Source of the DNA: Methanosarcina mazei S-6
GTDB lineage: Archaea > Halobacteriota > Methanosarcinia > Methanosarcinales > Methanosarcinaceae
Reading direction: 5' to 3'
Assembly (NCBI RefSeq): GCF_000970205.1
Contig: NZ_CP009512.1
Coordinates: 1,178,001-1,242,000 of the forward strand
DNA: 64,000 nt
Shown here: positions 26,038 to 35,262 of the stretch, one piece after another
Layout: each line of letters opens with the position of its first letter
How positions within the stretch are numbered: position 1 is the first letter of the stretch
Notes under the pieces: model-generated
The model's database searches: none
What the model was told of the DNA's origin: nothing
What the model saw: the letters and a program-made list of their open reading frames with translations, nothing else
Made by a program: the position numbers and the translations under genes

Positions 26038-28938
26038 TTATTCTTCCTTCTTTTCCTCGATATAAATTGCAGGCCTCAGGGGTTCTGCAAACCTTGACTT
26101 CTTTTGCGGGTCATATTCCGGAGAATCTGCACTCTGGATTTCAACCGGGCAGCCGATTTCTTTCTCGAGGAAGGAGGCTGATTCTTTCAGGAGGTCCTTT
26201 TCATCAAGGCCGAGGTAAGCAAAGGTCTCGTAGCGTTCCGCACCCCCGCTCTTGAATTCTGGCACTATTTTCTGGACGAACTTCGGGATTTCCTTGCCAA
26301 AACGCTTGAGTTCAGGTTTTGCCATCAGGGTTTTGATAAGGGTTCCGACTTCAAGCGGAGCTTCGACCTGAAGTCCGCAGGCACACCTTATGGCTTCTGC
26401 TTTCCAGGCAGGGGCTGTGTAGAGATAGACCTTCTGAGGTGTCATCTTCGTAACCCTTATGATCTCTTCAATATCGTTCAGTGTACTCTTTACAGCCTCT
26501 TCTGAAAGCTCTGCACCGTTGTCTATGAGGTCTTCATTGTAGAGGGGGTACTGCGCAAGGGAAACCGGGTCTTCGTGCCCCATGGCTTCCCATACCTCCT
26601 CACAGAGATGGGGGGTGAAAGGAGCCATAAGCCTGACCCAGTTGTCCAGCACATAGTAGAGCAGGGCTTCCCCGCCTCTCCTCTGGTACCACCTGACATC
26701 ATTTATGAGCAGGAAGAAGGAGTTCTGGATAGCTTCCCTGGTCTGGATGGAGTCAAGGGCAGCATTTGTTTCCTTTATGTAGTTCTGCATCCTTGAGAGC
26801 ATCCAGCGGTCGATCTGCTTCAGCTCTGCACTCAGGGTCCCGCGCTTCCCACTTTCAATAACATCCTTTGCAAAGGCATAGAACCTGTCGACCTGTCTGC
26901 GGGCAGAATCTATCCCTGCCTTCTGCCAGTCTGCGTCCTGAGTCTGTTCGGCTGTCGAGAGGATATACATCCTTGTTATGTCTGCTCCGTAAGAGCTGAC
27001 CGCACTTTCCAGGGTCAGGATGGGACCTTTGGACTTGCTCATCTTTTGCCCTTCAAGGGAAACAAAACCATTTACTGCAAGGGCTTTTGGCCATTTTTCT
27101 TCTTCAAAGAGGGCTACGTGGTGGAAGAGGAAAAAGAGCAGGTGGTTCGGGACAAGGTCTTTTCCGGAAGAGCGCAGGTCAACAGGGTACCAGTAATTGA
27201 AGTGGCTGCGGATTTCTTCTATTAGCTCAGGTTTAAGCCCGGTTTCCGCAGAAACTGCCGCAGAATCGCCTTTTCCGAGAAGGACATAGTCGAAGAATGA
27301 AAGTGTAAGATGTTCAAGGGCAAGCTCGCCTTTTTCGATGAACCTTGCAATGATGTAGTAGCTCATGTAGATTGTCGAGTCCCCTAGAGATTCAATCAGC
27401 CATTCCTTATCAAAAGGAAGGCGGGTCCCGAGACCTTTTCTGCGTGCACATGCCTTGTCTTTGAGCCAGTCAATCTTATTTTCAAACTCAACCCTGTACT
27501 CTGTCGGGATGACCCGCATCTGGCCGAGGCATTTGTAAACCTTTGCTTTCCAGTCAGGGTTTGAGTAGTTCAGGAACCACTGGCCTTTAACCATGTTCAC
27601 GACACACGGAGTCCCGCAGCGGCATACTACGGGCTCGCTGAACTCATAGAAGGTCTCGCCTGCGTTTGAAGCCAGGAAGTCCCTGGTAAGTATGTCCTTT
27701 ATCTTTGAAACAGGGTATCCTTTATATTTCCCTGTGAGCTCCTTAAGGACACCTCCGTGGAACTCTCTCCTGTATACGATTTTTGTTGCTTCTTCGGCTT
27801 TAGGGTCTTTCTGGTCTGAAATTCCCATGCTTTCCACAATTTCTTTTGCAGGGAACTCTCCGAATTCGGGGACCTGGATAAGGGAAATAAGTTCGATTTT
27901 CCTGAGGTCTTCGGTAATTCCATATTCACTCAGGTCAGCATCGTAAAGGTCGCGGAGGGCAAGGTAGTCAAAAGGCGCATGGGCAGGGACACTCATTACT
28001 ATCCCGCTACCGTTCTCAGGCTTTACGAAGGACGCCGGAAGGGAGATTACCTCATCCCCGGTTACCGGGTTTGTGAGCTTGATTCCTATGATGGACTTTG
28101 CAGGCATGTCTTCAACATACTCGACTGTCCTGTCCGTAAAGGTCAATTTCCTGAAAGCGTCCCTGCTGACGACCCAGAACTCCACGTTTCCGTCCTTCTC
28201 AACCCTGGCTTTTACGTAATCGACATTCGGGTTTACCCAGAGGTTTGTCACTCCGTATGTCGTTTCAGGCCTGAGGGTAGCGCAGGGGAGGACGAGGTCT
28301 CTGTACCTGAACTTTATAAGGGTGTATTCCACGATTGTGGCTTCTTCTCCGTGCAGGATATCGTGGTCTTCCACAGGGTTGTTGTCGTTAGGACACCACT
28401 TTACAGGGTGGGAACCTTTTACGATGAGGTCCTTTTCTTCAAGCCGGGTGTACTGCCATTCTATGAATTTTTTGTAGGTAGGGTCAGTTGTTGTGAACTT
28501 GCGCCTCCAGTCAATGGAGTACCCTATCATGCGCATGGCTTTCTCAGCTTCCACCTTGAAATAGTCCACAATCTTTTCCGGAGTATCGAGGGCCGGCAGG
28601 ATATCTCCGGGGATCCCGTGCAGGCGCTCATATACGTCCATGGTCTGCGGGTCCCGGCTTGCGATCAGTTCGGCAAGCCCGACAATCGGTGTGCCTGTTA
28701 CATGGAAGCCCATGGGGTAAAGCACATTGTACCCGAGCATCCTTTTGTGCCTTGCAACCACGTCGCCTATTGTGAAGGTGCGGGTATGCCCTGCATGCAG
28801 GTTCCCGTTAAGATAAGGGTAAGGGATTGTTATGAAGAACTTTTCCCGCTTATCAGGTTCAGCCTGAAAAATCCGGCTCTCATTCCATTTTTTCTGCCAT
28901 TTGTTTTCGATCTCGTGAGGCTTATAGTCCTGCTCCAT
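26038..28938 (-). CDS. leuS: Leucyl-tRNA synthetase (archaeal/eukaryotic type)
   Basis: It charges tRNA-Leu. The 966-residue class I synthetase has the HIGH-type motif in PYLNGNLHAGHTRT near residue 45 and KMSKS in GQKMSKSKGP. Between them is a large CP1 editing domain carrying the threonine-rich LRPETTYGVTNLW. The C-terminal extension after the anticodon-binding helical domain (EYETFAYLGLDEKD region) is of the archaeal/eukaryotic form. The open frame starts five codons earlier. The ATG at 28938 (MEQDYKPHEIENKW) is the usual beginning. It is a single-gene leftward unit, with convergent hairpins downstream. Confidence 0.96.
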   Translation of the reverse strand: MEQDYKPHEIENKWQKKWNESRIFQAEPDKREKFFITIPYPYLNGNLHAGHTRTFTIGDVVARHKRMLGYNVLYPMGFHVTGTPIVGLAELIASRDPQTMDVYERLHGIPGDILPALDTPEKIVDYFKVEAEKAMRMIGYSIDWRRKFTTTDPTYKKFIEWQYTRLEEKDLIVKGSHPVKWCPNDNNPVEDHDILHGEEATIVEYTLIKFRYRDLVLPCATLRPETTYGVTNLWVNPNVDYVKARVEKDGNVEFWVVSRDAFRKLTFTDRTVEYVEDMPAKSIIGIKLTNPVTGDEVISLPASFVKPENGSGIVMSVPAHAPFDYLALRDLYDADLSEYGITEDLRKIELISLIQVPEFGEFPAKEIVESMGISDQKDPKAEEATKIVYRREFHGGVLKELTGKYKGYPVSKIKDILTRDFLASNAGETFYEFSEPVVCRCGTPCVVNMVKGQWFLNYSNPDWKAKVYKCLGQMRVIPTEYRVEFENKIDWLKDKACARRKGLGTRLPFDKEWLIESLGDSTIYMSYYIIARFIEKGELALEHLTLSFFDYVLLGKGDSAAVSAETGLKPELIEEIRSHFNYWYPVDLRSSGKDLVPNHLLFFLFHHVALFEEEKWPKALAVNGFVSLEGQKMSKSKGPILTLESAVSSYGADITRMYILSTAEQTQDADWQKAGIDSARRQVDRFYAFAKDVIESGKRGTLSAELKQIDRWMLSRMQNYIKETNAALDSIQTREAIQNSFFLLINDVRWYQRRGGEALLYYVLDNWVRLMAPFTPHLCEEVWEAMGHEDPVSLAQYPLYNEDLIDNGAELSEEAVKSTLNDIEEIIRVTKMTPQKVYLYTAPAWKAEAIRCACGLQVEAPLEVGTLIKTLMAKPELKRFGKEIPKFVQKIVPEFKSGGAERYETFAYLGLDEKDLLKESASFLEKEIGCPVEIQSADSPEYDPQKKSRFAEPLRPAIYIEEKKEE

Positions 28939-29229
28939 TAGTGTCACGCCCACAGATAATTATCATGATTTAAAAGGATCTGGATACATCAGGGATGTTA
29001 ATTATAACAGTAAACATCAGGGGAAGCTGATTGGCTCCCGGAAAACCTTAAAGAATTGAAGAGTACCGGACCAGACCGATAATATTTCAACTTTTTTCTG
29101 TCCCGGTACTTATGGTACTTATTTATACTTATCTTAGTACTTATCTTCGAATCCTTCCGAAAGGGCCTTTAATACAGTTGCAGTTTCTTGCCGCATATTG
29201 TTTTTTTAAGCCAGATTGTCCTTCAGGCT

Positions 29230-30447
29230 TTATTTTCCCTTCCCGAAAATCGCTTCCCGGATGGACTCGATGTTTGCATCAACGACAGTAGGTTCCTCAC
29301 AGATGTCAATAACGGTCTGGGGGTCTTTAAGGAGGTGGCCTGTGGTAATGCAGACTACTGTTTCGTCCCTGCCTATGACTCCCATGTCAACGAGTTTCTT
29401 AAGACCAGCTACCGAGGCTGCACTTGCAGGTTCGACTCCTATACCCTCAAGCCTTGCAAGGTCTTTCTGGGCTGCAAGGATTTCTTCATCAGTTACGGAC
29501 TCCGCAGTACCGCCGGATTCCCTTATAGCGTTCAGGGCTTTTGTTGCGTTCACAGGGTTTCCTATCCTGATTGCCGTTGCAACCGTCTCCGGGTTCTCTT
29601 CGGGAGTGATTTCCGGAGCCCCGTTTTTAATGGCTTTTACTATGGGGCAGGAGCCTGCTGCCTGAATTCCCGTCATCTTCGGGAGGGAGTCCGTGATGCC
29701 AAGGAGCTTGAACTCCCTGAAACCCTTGTAGATAGCAGTGATATTGCCTGCATTTCCTACGGGCAGGACAATCCTGTCAGGAACTTTGAAGCCGAGCTGG
29801 TCTGCAATCTCGAAGCCGATGGTCTTCTGGCCTTCCAGCCTGTAAGGGTTGATCGAGTTTAAGAGGTAGATCTTTTCCTGGGAGCAGAGAGTGCGCACAA
29901 GAGCGAGTGCATCATCAAAGTTTCCGCGGATGCTGAGGACTTTTGCCCCGTGCATAAGTGCCTGGGCTACCTTTCCAAGGGCAACTTTTCCAGCCGGAAG
30001 AAGCACAACCACAGGTATTCCTGCTTTTGCCCCATAGATTGCAAGGGCTGCCGACGTGTTCCCGGTTGATGCACAGGCGACGGTACTCATTCCGAGTTCA
30101 AGTGCTTTTGTAACCCCAACAGTCATCCCTCTATCTTTAAATGAGCCAGTCGGGTTCATTCCTTCATGTTTTACATAGAGTTCTTTAATCCCTATCTTTT
30201 CGGCAAGGCGATCGCATCTGTAAAGTGGGGTCCCGCCTTCATGTATGGTCACAGGTTCTCTTTCTATGGGGAGAAGTTCTGCATATTTCCAGACCGAAGG
30301 ACATTCGGTCTTTAATTTTTCCATGTCGAGTTTAATTGAGGAATAATCATAAATAACATCAAGCAGCCCATCGCATTTGCTGCATGTATAGATTACTTCA
30401 TCTTTTGAATACTCTGCACCGCACTCGATACATTTTAGATGATACAT
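29230..30447 (-). CDS. thrC: Threonine synthase
   Basis: It converts O-phosphohomoserine to threonine with pyridoxal phosphate. The PLP lysine is K104 in NPTGSFKDRGM, the phosphate-binding loop is LPVGNAGNITA, and STGNTSAALA is the substrate loop. The N-terminal rubredoxin-like zinc ribbon (C6, C9, C22, C25) is common in archaeal ThrC. The length of 405 residues is normal. AGGAGCAATTTA before the ATG is a good ribosome-binding site. It stands alone, with a repeat-containing spacer toward leuS (tacttat repeated near 29105-29150). Confidence 0.95.
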   Translation of the reverse strand: MYHLKCIECGAEYSKDEVIYTCSKCDGLLDVIYDYSSIKLDMEKLKTECPSVWKYAELLPIEREPVTIHEGGTPLYRCDRLAEKIGIKELYVKHEGMNPTGSFKDRGMTVGVTKALELGMSTVACASTGNTSAALAIYGAKAGIPVVVLLPAGKVALGKVAQALMHGAKVLSIRGNFDDALALVRTLCSQEKIYLLNSINPYRLEGQKTIGFEIADQLGFKVPDRIVLPVGNAGNITAIYKGFREFKLLGITDSLPKMTGIQAAGSCPIVKAIKNGAPEITPEENPETVATAIRIGNPVNATKALNAIRESGGTAESVTDEEILAAQKDLARLEGIGVEPASAASVAGLKKLVDMGVIGRDETVVCITTGHLLKDPQTVIDICEEPTVVDANIESIREAIFGKGK

Positions 30448-30866
30448 TAAATTGCTCCTGTATGTGATTTCAAATTTTTTGAACGCCGGGACCCTGTTCA
30501 GACCCGATCTAAATTTAAAGTAGTAAATATAACCCGGACTTCGGATTTTCAGGTTGAGAATCTGGATTTCGGATTAGTATAATATTAGAGTTTAATAATA
30601 TTTTGTATCCTTAACACGCTACTTGCTTTTAAATTATACTGTTTCTGGCTTTTATATTAGGGAGAGCAACCCCGGTCTCCGGTTCAGGGGGTGTAAGCTT
30701 CAATTCTTATATGTGCTTTTTATTGGTGCCGGCTTATAAGGATAAAAACATAAAAGAACGGAACAGGAAATGCTCCACTGCACGAAGCACGTCCCTTAAT
30801 TTTCGGAGCAGTATGATCTCCTCGATATTAATATACGGGTTTTAAGGTCTCCGCGGATATTTCCGC
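30448..30866. other. Intergenic region upstream of thrC
   Basis: No gene is seen. AT-rich sequence near 30515-30540 could hold the thrC promoter. A GC-richer patch at 30655-30745 (agagcaaccccggtctccgg and ggtgccggc) could be transcribed and structured, but no strong stem was found by eye. tgctcc/ggagca at 30770-30811 could form a terminator for the DUF1622 gene. Confidence 0.4.
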
Positions 30867-31199
30867 TTAATCAAACTGGTATTCTTTAACCTCTTTACTC
30901 AGGAAATAGCCAAGAGTTGTCCTGATAAGTACGACAATGCCCAGGAGAACGAGTTCGGATAAAGAAGGGTCTCTCAGGGTCCCGAGAATGGCAACGACAA
31001 TATAAAACTCAAGTCCGAAGAGTATTTTGTTTGTAAGCTTTTTTCTTATCTCTTCCAGAGAACAGGGCTTTTTTAGAGTTTCATACAATAAGAGCTCAAA
31101 TGTCGCTCTTAGCCCCCCATAGATTATAATAACCGTCCCGATTGCCTCGAAAACCCATTCAAAAAACTGCAGAATATTCCTGAACAGATCCGAAACCAT
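30867..31199 (-). CDS. DUF1622 membrane protein (copy 1)
   Basis: A 110-residue protein with three hydrophobic segments: FEAIGTVIIIYGGLRATFELLL, KILFGLEFYIVVAILGTL and LVLLGIVVLIRTTLGYFLS. The pattern R-K-K-L-T-N-K-I-L-F-G-L-E matches the DUF1622 family of small inner-membrane proteins of unknown function. The ATG at 31199 is preferred over one five codons earlier because the paralogue upstream begins MVSELA at the same place. It is a tandem duplicate of the gene at 31307 (about 60 percent alike by eye, identical KEYQFD-type end). Confidence 0.85.
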   Translation of the reverse strand: MVSDLFRNILQFFEWVFEAIGTVIIIYGGLRATFELLLYETLKKPCSLEEIRKKLTNKILFGLEFYIVVAILGTLRDPSLSELVLLGIVVLIRTTLGYFLSKEVKEYQFD

Positions 31200-31282
31200 C
31201 CTGTATCCCTTCAATACGACATTTACCCTTTCACCCTTTCAATACGACATTACGACATTTATCCTTTCAATAAGGCATTTTC
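31200..31282. repeat. Short repeats between the DUF1622 copies
   Basis: The motif ccctttcaatacgacatt and close variants recur about four times (31207-31275). The array fills the 107-base gap between the two DUF1622 genes and may mark the duplication event. Confidence 0.7.
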
Positions 31283-31306
31283 TTATATTTCACCGGACCG
31301 CGGGTT

Positions 31307-31639
31307 TCAGTCAAACTGGTACTCTTCGGCTTCTTTACTTAAGAAGTAGCCCAGGTAAGACCTTATTACCACGATAGCTCCTACAAGGAACAGTTCCTCC
31401 AGAGAAGGCTTTCTCAGGGTCTCAAGCACATCTGCAACTATCAGAAGCTCAAGCCCGAAAAATATTTTATTTGTAAACTTCTTCCTTATGTGTTCATAAC
31501 TGTAAGGTTTCCTGAAAGCCTCGACAAGTAAGATTTCAAGTGCAGCTCTTAACCCCCCAAAAACTATCAGGACTGCACTGACAATTTCAAAAAACTGTAC
31601 GAAAATCCCCAGGATTACAGCAGCAAGTTCCGATACCAT
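31307..31639 (-). CDS. DUF1622 membrane protein (copy 2)
   Basis: A 110-residue paralogue of the next gene downstream, with the same three hydrophobic segments (IVSAVLIVFGGLRAALEILL, KIFFGLELLIVADVLETL, VGAIVVIRSYLGYFLS) and the same conserved loop EHIRKKFTNKIFFGLE. Family function is unknown; an ion-related or small-molecule membrane role is only a guess. Because it lies upstream on the same strand, the two copies are probably one transcript and may form a hetero-oligomer. Confidence 0.85.
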   Translation of the reverse strand: MVSELAAVILGIFVQFFEIVSAVLIVFGGLRAALEILLVEAFRKPYSYEHIRKKFTNKIFFGLELLIVADVLETLRKPSLEELFLVGAIVVIRSYLGYFLSKEAEEYQFD

Positions 31640-32063
31640 CCTTTACCCTGCCAGAAATATCCCCCAGATCCGTTCGGTTCAAACTGAACTTTTTAATAGA
31701 CCGCAGTCTGTCAGTTTTTCCCATTTTTGCCGGTTAATACTTCCATTTAATTTATTCCTGCACAATATATCTATTCCTGCATGTTTCTAATCATAATTCT
31801 CCAATCATAACTCTCCAATCATAACTCTCTAAACATAAATCCCGGACTAAACATAAATCCCGGACTAAACATAAATCCCGGAAAGGACCGGAATAGATCT
31901 AAAGTTTTCCTGTAATAAAGAAGCTCCGATGAAGTCTTTTTCAACGGAGCAAAATTGTACTTCTATGCGTTGAGTTAAATTCGGATTTAATTTCGGATTA
32001 ACTGTGGATTTAACTGTAGATTTAACTGTAGATTTAATTCTGGATTTACATTCTTTCAGAACT
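31640..32063. other. Intergenic region packed with three short-repeat arrays
   Basis: No gene is seen. Array 1 (31785-31829) is tctccaatcataac, about three copies. Array 2 (31830-31881) is taaacataaatcccggac, three 18-base copies. Array 3 (31976-32046) is taactgtagattt, about four 13-base copies. Between arrays 2 and 3 a hairpin at 31923-31950 probably ends the leftward aminopeptidase transcript. Confidence 0.75.
31922..31950 (-). terminator. Hairpin downstream of the M1 aminopeptidase gene
   Basis: gctccgatgaa (31923-31933) pairs with ttcaacggagc (31940-31950) with one mismatch and a short loop. Read on the minus strand it is followed by ttctttatt. Confidence 0.55.
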
Positions 32064-35039
32064 TTACGTTTGCAGAGCCGGAATCTTACCTTGCACTATC
32101 CCATAGGCTTCGACGGCTGCGGGAGCTCCGAGAAGAAGTTTCCTGATCCTGTTATATACACTCGGGTATTTCTGAGGGTCAAGCTCCGCAAGGAGGTCTG
32201 CAAGGATTTTAACCAGCGGGATATGGTATTTTATTTCCATCTGGTCTATGTTCGCAAAGGCGTTGAGGAGGTTGACCGTGGTATATTCGTTTACCGGAGC
32301 CAGTTTTCTCAGGACCTCTGCAAAGAGAACCCTGCCTTCTTCGGTCTCGAGGGACTTCTTGCGGTTGCGGGCAAAGCTCCCGTAAAGTGCACGCTGGTCG
32401 TTTGTCTGTTCTATCCTGAAAGCATCCGACCTTTCCATTTCCCTGACCAGTTCCACCGCATCAACGCTGCTGTTGCTTCCTATTACTGAGAGGAAGGCTT
32501 CCCAGGCGATCAGGTTCTTTTTCGATTCGGCTTCAAAGGCTCTCAGGACTTCTATTTTGTCAGGAGCCGAACTGTTCAGGTATGCGGCAAAAGCACTAAG
32601 CCGGTCGGTCGCACAGGTCGCGGTCTCAAACTGCTGTTTTATAAGGGCATGGATGTCAGGGGCATCAAGGGTTGCAAGGACTCCCAGGCAGATGTTTTTA
32701 GCCTGCCTGCTCTTGATCACCCTTGCGGTTTCTTCCAGTGACCCGTCCCTCGGGGCCGAGGCGTTTTCAAAGAAATTGTAGGCAGAGATGAGGGAGCTCC
32801 TATACTTTCCGGCGACCGCTTTAAGGAGCTTCTGCTTTACATCATAAAGTGCCTGGTAGTGATGGGCAAACTCTTCGTCTTCTACGGATTCGAAAATGGT
32901 CAGGAACTGCCCTCCAGCCCTTTCAAGGAGCTGCCGGTCATTGAGGAGCCTGTAGTAGAGCTCTATAAAGTCTTCGGAGGGGGCAGACCCCGGAACTCTA
33001 AGGAGCCTCAGCTTTTCCCGGTCCACAAAGGTGTAGAAGGCGGTAAACCTGCCCACAATATCGCTGTCCTTCCTGACCTGCATGAGGAGCTCTTCCTGGC
33101 TTGCCCTGTATACAAGCTTGCCGTAGAAGGAGTACCCCCTGTTAAGGGAAAGGAATGAAGGCATACCCACATTTTCAATTAAAATCTCTGCAGTTTCCCC
33201 GCTTACCCTTTCCAGCACTTCAACAATGTCTTTTCCGCTTTCGTCCACAAGGGCTGCCCTGAATGGGAATTCCCAGGGCTTTCCTCCGGCAGGGAAGTGC
33301 TGCTTGAGGAAGAAAGTAAATTTCCCGGTAAGCTTATCGTATTCGGCTGAGACCTCGACCACAGGGAATTTAGTCTGCCTGAGCCAGGTCTCAGATATCT
33401 CCTTTAAGGCCACTCCGCTCTCTTCTTCCATAGCCTCTATCCAGTCCTGTGTGGAAGCGTTGGAATGCTGGAATTTTTTGAAGTAACGGTCAAGCCCCCG
33501 GACAAAAGTGTCTTTTCCTGTGAGGCTCTCGACCATGCGAACGTATTCAGGGGACTTTACATACGTAACCGAAGTGATCAGGTCGTTGGGGTCATTGAAC
33601 CCATCGGGGATGATGGGCATGGAAGCAGCCCCCGAGTCCAGGGCAAAAGTCCCGGAAGCGGGTGCAAGAAGGTCAAGCACTCTCTGGAGCCTCTGGTAGT
33701 CCTCACCGAAAAGAAAAGCGTGGTACTGCTCTTCTATGTGCACGGTCACAGCTTCGTTTAACCAGATCTCAAACGGGCTTCTCCCGGTAACCTCGGACCC
33801 GTTCTGGTTGTGGTAGTACTCGTGAACCTTAACCCTGATCATGTACTCAAAAGCAGGATCCGTTATCTGCGGGAAAGGCATGATGCGGTTTGTGGTAATG
33901 GTTGTGTTCCCCACATTTTCCATGCCCCCGAAGTCCGAGTTCTGCATCCCGATTTCCCGGTACACGGTCCCTGTGTACCTGTACCCGGGAGTGATGTTTC
34001 TGTCAAGCCTGGCAAGCTCGTCCCTGATTTTCCGCAGCTCTTGTCCTTCTCCTTCTCCTTCTCCTTCTCCTGCTCTTTTTCCTTGTCCTTGTCCTTGTCC
34101 TTCTCCTGCTCTTTCTCCTTTTCCTTCTCCTTTTCCAACCTGTCCGTCTCCGCCCAGGTTGTCTTCTCCCTGTCCGGGTCTGGGCTTTGCCTCGATTTTC
34201 AGCTTCTCCCGCCTGCGGACAAGGTCCCACATAAGCTGCCTTATGGCCAGTCTGTCCTCATCGTAATGCTCAGGCCCTGTAAAGACATAGACCCACATTA
34301 CGCAGTCGTGCAGGACATCAAGAGCCTTTTCCGCAGCCCTGGCATCCGAGTCAGGAGGCACGAGCAGTTCCAGCATAAACGTGCTCCCGTCAGGGTATTC
34401 AAATTCCCTTTTAAAGATCGCATAGGTCCCGACCCCGAGGAAAAAGAGATATGTAGCCATGGGCGTTACCGAGTTGTCGTAGACGATTTTGTCCCTTCCC
34501 GGTTTTACGGTATGCCTCTCTACAGCGACATCCCCGTTTGTTATGAGGTTTGTGTAGCGCGAGTCTGCAATGATGGTCGTCCTGTATGTGCATTTTGCAG
34601 TCATGTCATCTATGCAGGGCACGATCCTCTGGAACCCCCACTGCTGGCACTGAGTGATCTGCTGCGGGGGAGCCCCTGCCGGAGTCTCATCATAGTACAG
34701 CCCTTCAAGGATATTTTTTGTGGGCCTGCATACCGTGTCCGTAATGACCGCAATCTCGGTATTCGGCGGGATCAAGTCCCTGAAGCTGATCTCAAGGATA
34801 GCATCATCTTTCCTGTACCTGTAAGAGACCTCGGACTGAAAACAGCTTACAGCCCTGATCTCAAGGTCCTTGCAGTTCAGCTCCAGCTTCTCAATGGGCT
34901 CATCTTTTGTCCTGACCCTGAGTATGGACTTCACGTTCGTCCTGTCATCATAAATGTCAAAAGTCAGGTCCATGTGCAGGACGTCAACTTTGAGTTCCCC
35001 GAAATCTTCGGGATAATATTTGTACAGCCTGTTATTCAT
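32064..35039 (-). CDS. M1-family zinc aminopeptidase with a Gly/Glu-rich insert
   Basis: It cleaves N-terminal residues from peptides. The zinc site is HEYYH near residue 406 with the third ligand in LNEAVTVH eighteen residues on. The exopeptidase motif GGMENVGN sits just before it. At 991 residues it is longer than the usual 850-870, partly because of an insertion at about 290-335 made almost only of G, E, K, Q and R (GEGKGERAGEGQGQGQGK). The insert lies between the N-terminal beta domain and the catalytic domain and is encoded by a hexamer-type DNA repeat. The C-terminal HEAT-like helical domain is intact. It is cytosolic, with no signal peptide. Confidence 0.9.
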   Translation of the reverse strand: MNNRLYKYYPEDFGELKVDVLHMDLTFDIYDDRTNVKSILRVRTKDEPIEKLELNCKDLEIRAVSCFQSEVSYRYRKDDAILEISFRDLIPPNTEIAVITDTVCRPTKNILEGLYYDETPAGAPPQQITQCQQWGFQRIVPCIDDMTAKCTYRTTIIADSRYTNLITNGDVAVERHTVKPGRDKIVYDNSVTPMATYLFFLGVGTYAIFKREFEYPDGSTFMLELLVPPDSDARAAEKALDVLHDCVMWVYVFTGPEHYDEDRLAIRQLMWDLVRRREKLKIEAKPRPGQGEDNLGGDGQVGKGEGKGERAGEGQGQGQGKRAGEGEGEGEGQELRKIRDELARLDRNITPGYRYTGTVYREIGMQNSDFGGMENVGNTTITTNRIMPFPQITDPAFEYMIRVKVHEYYHNQNGSEVTGRSPFEIWLNEAVTVHIEEQYHAFLFGEDYQRLQRVLDLLAPASGTFALDSGAASMPIIPDGFNDPNDLITSVTYVKSPEYVRMVESLTGKDTFVRGLDRYFKKFQHSNASTQDWIEAMEEESGVALKEISETWLRQTKFPVVEVSAEYDKLTGKFTFFLKQHFPAGGKPWEFPFRAALVDESGKDIVEVLERVSGETAEILIENVGMPSFLSLNRGYSFYGKLVYRASQEELLMQVRKDSDIVGRFTAFYTFVDREKLRLLRVPGSAPSEDFIELYYRLLNDRQLLERAGGQFLTIFESVEDEEFAHHYQALYDVKQKLLKAVAGKYRSSLISAYNFFENASAPRDGSLEETARVIKSRQAKNICLGVLATLDAPDIHALIKQQFETATCATDRLSAFAAYLNSSAPDKIEVLRAFEAESKKNLIAWEAFLSVIGSNSSVDAVELVREMERSDAFRIEQTNDQRALYGSFARNRKKSLETEEGRVLFAEVLRKLAPVNEYTTVNLLNAFANIDQMEIKYHIPLVKILADLLAELDPQKYPSVYNRIRKLLLGAPAAVEAYGIVQGKIPALQT
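34040..34140. repeat. Polypyrimidine/polypurine hexamer repeat inside the aminopeptidase gene
   Basis: On the + strand the hexamer ccttct and its variants (ccttgt, cctgct, ccttct) repeat about sixteen times, giving nearly pure pyrimidine on this strand. It stays in frame and encodes the GE/GQ/GK repeats. Such mirror-like polypurine tracts can form triplex DNA (established for similar tracts, inferred here). Confidence 0.85.
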
Positions 35040-35262
35040 GAAAAGTCACCGGATAATAGTTATGAGTGTTATATTGTGGGATAGAAAAGGGTGAGGAGAG
35101 ATTTAAATGTGTAGTTTGTGGGAGAGGGAGGAGAAAATTTCAAAATTTTGAAATAAGATGATTCTCATCAACATGTTAATATATTTCAACTTCTTTTGAC
35201 ATTAATCGTTTTTTAGATTGGTAACAAACTTAAAAAGAAAAACAGTCTAGGTGAATCTCTGG

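Noticed and set aside
27979-28941. A 320-residue + strand frame over leuS
   Set aside because: It is an antisense shadow of the synthetase catalytic and editing domains; high GC third positions keep it open.
33810-35084. A 424-residue + strand frame over the aminopeptidase gene
   Set aside because: It lies antisense to HEYYH-containing pepN, consists of shadow sequence with long Ser/Phe runs from the repeat tract, and has no recognisable domains.
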